A stretch of 64,000 nt of DNA. It comes from Alphaproteobacteria bacterium. Lineage in GTDB: Bacteria; Myxococcota_A; UBA796; GCA-2862545. Positions 61,573 to 64,000 of the stretch are shown piece after piece. Under the pieces are notes generated by a model. That model was given only the letters and a program-made list of their open reading frames with translations. It was not told the origin of the DNA and did no database searches. The stretch lies in NCBI GenBank assembly GCA_020632955.1, contig JACKEO010000002.1:186001-250000 (forward strand), given 5' to 3'. The position numbers and the translations under genes are program-made. Every line of letters starts with the position of its first letter. Within the stretch, counting starts at the first letter, position 1.

Positions 61573-63480
61573 TCAGGTCGTGGCGTCGTCGAGGATGTCG
61601 GCCGGCCCGGGGCCGTGGCGGGGGAGCACCAAGGTCACCGTGGTCCCCTGCCCCGGAACGCTGGCGAGCTCCACGCGCCCGTCGTGATCCTCCAGGATCT
61701 GTCGCGTGATCGCGAGCCCGAGCCCGGTGCCGGCGGCCTTGGTCGAGAAGAAGGGGTCGGTGGCGTGGGCGAGCTCCTCGGCCGGCATGCCCGGACCGTC
61801 GTCCGCGAGCTCGACGCGCAGCTCCGTGGCGTCCTGGTGCAGCCCGAGACGCAGGGCGCGCGCCCCGGCCTCCACGGCGTTGCGGACCACGTTCAGCAGG
61901 GCCTGCCGGAGCTGGTTGCCGTCGACCAGCTGCACCTCCAGGGGCCCCGCCTCGACCTGCAGGGCCACGCCCGCCTCCTCCAGCTCGGGCTCCAGCAGCC
62001 GCGCCACCTCCTCCACCACCCGCGCCACGTCGGTGGGCGCAGGGCGGGCCGGCGGGCGGCGTGCGAGCTGGAGGTAGTGCGCGGTGACGGCCGTGAGGCG
62101 ATCGATCTCGCCGGTGATGGTGGCGAGGATCTCCCCGGCCTCGGCGCGCCGCGCCGGCTCGAGCTGGCCCAGCTCCTCGGCGAGCAGCTCGGCGTTCAGC
62201 GACAGCGCGTTGAGCGGGTTGCGCACCTCGTGGGTGATCTGGGCGAGCATCTGGCCGATGAGGGCCAGCCGCTCCGAGCGGGCGAGCCGCTCCTGGGCGC
62301 GGAGCTGGTGGGTGACGTCGGCGATGACCGCGACCACGCCCCCCTCGCCGAAGGGCACGGCGCGCACGGCGTGGATGGTGCCCTCCGGCCCGTCGAGGCG
62401 ATGGCGTCCGGGCGCCAGCGCCGCTTCGAGCAGGTCCGGAGGAGGCGCCCCCACCCGCAGCTGCCAGAGGTCCGCCGCCGCCGGGTTCACCAGCGACACG
62501 CGCCCCTGCTCCACCACCACGAGGCCGTCGTCCAGCGAGTCCACGACGCTCCCGAGGTAGCGGGACAGGCGGTTGAGGTCCTCGGCCCGCTCCACGAGCG
62601 AACGATCCCGCTCCTCGATCGCCTGGGCCATGTGGTTGAACTCGGTGGCCAGCAACCCCACCTCGTCACCCGACCGCACGGCCACCCGGGCCCCCACGGC
62701 ACCGGCGGCCAGGCGCTGCACCTCCACCGTGAGCTGACGGATCGGCTGCAGCGCCAGGAAGGCCGCCGCGAGCAGCCCCACCGCGGCGGCGATGGCCGTG
62801 GCCGACAGCCCCATCGCGATGGCCGTGGCCCGCGCCTGCTGCGCCCGCGTGGCCCGCGTGAGCGCCGTGATCCGCGCGTCCAGCGTGCGCTCCAGCTTGT
62901 CGAACTCCTCCGACAGGGCCTTGGCCGTGCCCCGCAGCGGGCGCCTGAGGCGGTCCTGCGCCACCTCGAGCTGCCCCTCGTCGGCCATCGCCACGTAGGC
63001 GGCGGACTGCTGCTCGTAGCGGGCGAAGAGCTCCTCGAGCGTGTCGAGGTAGGCCAGGATCTTCGCGTGGAGCGCCGTCTCGGCCGCGTCGAGGGGCAGG
63101 TCGCCCATCGAGGCCGTGATGATGCGGGCGATCTCGAGGTTGTCGCGCAGGTCCTGGGTGTAGATCTCGGCGGCGCTGGTGTCGCCGGTGACCGGGCGCG
63201 GCAGCTCGCGGCTGATGCGGTTGAGGTCGCGCTGCACCCGCTCCTGATCGCGCTTGAGCCGGGCCACCTGCTTCGACAGCGGCAGGTAGCCCTCGGCCAC
63301 GAGCTGCAGCGAGGCGTTCACCGGTCCCTGCTGGGCGATGAGGAAGGCCTGGGCGCCGCCCATCGCGAGGAGCGCAGCGAGGAAGGCCGCCGCGATGCGG
63401 AAGCGGATGCTCCGCGGCCCGAGGGGGTCCGAGCGCCGGAGCCGACGGTCGTCGGAGCCGGACACGTCCGGCCTGCTCAC
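61573..63480 (-). CDS. membrane sensor histidine kinase
   Basis: A 635-residue kinase. Two membrane helices (residues 27-48 and 222-245) enclose a helical periplasmic sensor, followed by a HAMP-like segment (AAGAVGARVAV), a PAS-like region (about 305-390), the dimerisation helix with the phospho-acceptor His417 in ITHEVRNPLNAL, and an ATPase domain with LLNVVRNAVEAG, ADDGPGMP and GTGLGLAI. GTG overlaps the upstream stop (GTGA). Pairs with the NtrC-type regulator 21 bases downstream. Confidence 0.92.
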   Translation of the reverse strand: MSRPDVSGSDDRRLRRSDPLGPRSIRFRIAAAFLAALLAMGGAQAFLIAQQGPVNASLQLVAEGYLPLSKQVARLKRDQERVQRDLNRISRELPRPVTGDTSAAEIYTQDLRDNLEIARIITASMGDLPLDAAETALHAKILAYLDTLEELFARYEQQSAAYVAMADEGQLEVAQDRLRRPLRGTAKALSEEFDKLERTLDARITALTRATRAQQARATAIAMGLSATAIAAAVGLLAAAFLALQPIRQLTVEVQRLAAGAVGARVAVRSGDEVGLLATEFNHMAQAIEERDRSLVERAEDLNRLSRYLGSVVDSLDDGLVVVEQGRVSLVNPAAADLWQLRVGAPPPDLLEAALAPGRHRLDGPEGTIHAVRAVPFGEGGVVAVIADVTHQLRAQERLARSERLALIGQMLAQITHEVRNPLNALSLNAELLAEELGQLEPARRAEAGEILATITGEIDRLTAVTAHYLQLARRPPARPAPTDVARVVEEVARLLEPELEEAGVALQVEAGPLEVQLVDGNQLRQALLNVVRNAVEAGARALRLGLHQDATELRVELADDGPGMPAEELAHATDPFFSTKAAGTGLGLAITRQILEDHDGRVELASVPGQGTTVTLVLPRHGPGPADILDDATT

Positions 63481-64000
63481 CGCGAGGTGGCGTAGAAGGC
63501 GAGCCCGTTCCCCGAGGTCTCGGGGACGCGGCCCTCGGCCACCTGGACGACGAGGTCACCGCCGCCGGTGACCGTGAGCACGCCCCGGGCGTAGATCTGC
63601 GTGCCCTCGGGGTTGCGCACCGAGACGATGTGCTCGCCGGCCGACAGGTCGACGTCGATGCCCTCGCCGGGGGCCACCGTGTACCGACGGGTGTCGATCT
63701 GGACCAGGAGCCGCGCGCGCCCCGCCGTGCGGAAGCGCACCGGCACCGGTCCGAGCAGCGCGGGCGCGGCCGACGCGGCGACCTCGGGCGTGGGGGCGGG
63801 CGCCGCGGCCACGGCGGCGGCCGTAGAGGCAGGCGACGGCTCGGGCGCCCCCTCGGCCAGCGTCCCGACGCTCGTGCCCGTGCGACCGACGATCACCACC
63901 ACGGGCTGGTCGCCCACGTCGATCTCGTGCGCCGCCGGCGTGCCGCCGGTGGTGAGCGTGAGCGTGTGCTTCCCGGCGTCGACGGGCAGCTTCAGCACGC
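63477..64000 (-). CDS. partial protein with PEGA-like beta domain, 5' end cut by window edge
   Basis: About 174 codons of a gene that enters the window at the right edge. It ends four bases into the kinase start (GTGA), so it is co-translated with the kinase. The visible part has two beta-rich segments (DAGKHTLTLTTGGTPAAHEIDV and VDLSAGEHIVSVRNPEG, the second PEGA-like) separated by an Ala/Pro/Thr-rich linker. Perhaps the real N-terminus lies well beyond 64000. Likely a sensor accessory or envelope protein; not assignable further. Confidence 0.6.
   Translation of the reverse strand, partial: VLKLPVDAGKHTLTLTTGGTPAAHEIDVGDQPVVVIVGRTGTSVGTLAEGAPEPSPASTAAAVAAAPAPTPEVAASAAPALLGPVPVRFRTAGRARLLVQIDTRRYTVAPGEGIDVDLSAGEHIVSVRNPEGTQIYARGVLTVTGGGDLVVQVAEGRVPETSGNGLAFYATSR

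Overview
The window is a gene-dense, very GC-rich stretch (roughly 70% G+C by eye) with about 60 protein genes and no rRNA, tRNA, insertion sequence, prophage or CRISPR array that I could see. The gene content points to a Myxococcota-type bacterium (Gram-negative, didermic). About a quarter of the genes encode lipoproteins, several with acidic Asp/Ser/Thr/Gly stalks after the lipidated cysteine. There are MopE-like metal-binding repeats, PPC-like and HYDIN/choice-of-anchor domains, a MYXO-CTERM-like tail, an ECF sigma factor paired with a Hanks-type kinase, and an NtrC-type two-component pair. Genus-level placement is not possible from this sequence.

Layout. 1-5.9 kb: a THUMP RNA methyltransferase (cut by the left edge), a class II DAHP synthase, three coupled lipoprotein genes, and a divergent HYDIN/YfaP-like lipoprotein. 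6-13.6 kb: an acyltransferase fused to a cyclic-nucleotide-binding domain, a glyoxalase-II-like hydrolase, a HelD-like helicase, an ECF sigma/kinase pair and two unknown genes. 13.75-15.2 kb: an alpha/beta hydrolase and an overlapping TetR gene behind a clear promoter that carries a palindrome. 15.3-24.4 kb: an AlbA_2-domain protein, a penicillin-acylase lipoprotein, a large two-gene unit of unknown function, and two lipoproteins. 24.4-32.3 kb: a DsbA-fold isomerase, an ABC exporter, an aminotransferase, a membrane-anchored PD-(D/E)XK-like protein, thioredoxin, a HerA/DUF87-like ATPase, a 120-nt imperfect hairpin, and a small YbjN/CesT-like protein.

32.5-43.9 kb: a Nudix hydrolase, signal peptidase I coupled to a transglutaminase-like lipoprotein, a hydrolase/GNAT pair, a TPR protein, an RluA-type pseudouridine synthase coupled to a TonB/AgmX-like protein, a DUF1624-like membrane protein, four lipoproteins and a GtrA protein. 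44.1-52.1 kb: a complete MoxR/Bat (aerotolerance-type) operon of seven genes that overlap end to end, with BatB and BatC fused. 52.1-60.1 kb: secreted and lipid-anchored proteins, a TetR regulator, a DUF1801 protein, a family-1 glycoside hydrolase, a cupin and a MYXO-CTERM-like protein. 60.2-64 kb: an NtrC-family regulator and its histidine kinase, coupled to a partial gene at the right edge.

Expression signals follow a consistent style. Many genes are coupled by 4-nt GTGA/ATGA overlaps. Shine-Dalgarno sequences are often followed by a C-only spacer. Hexamers of the form TANNNT recur 17-28 nt before starts, and GC-rich hairpins sit between convergent genes. The most unusual non-coding element is the 120-nt hairpin at 31797-31916. 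I saw no convincing, self-contained new defence or mobile system; the best leads are listed as findings.
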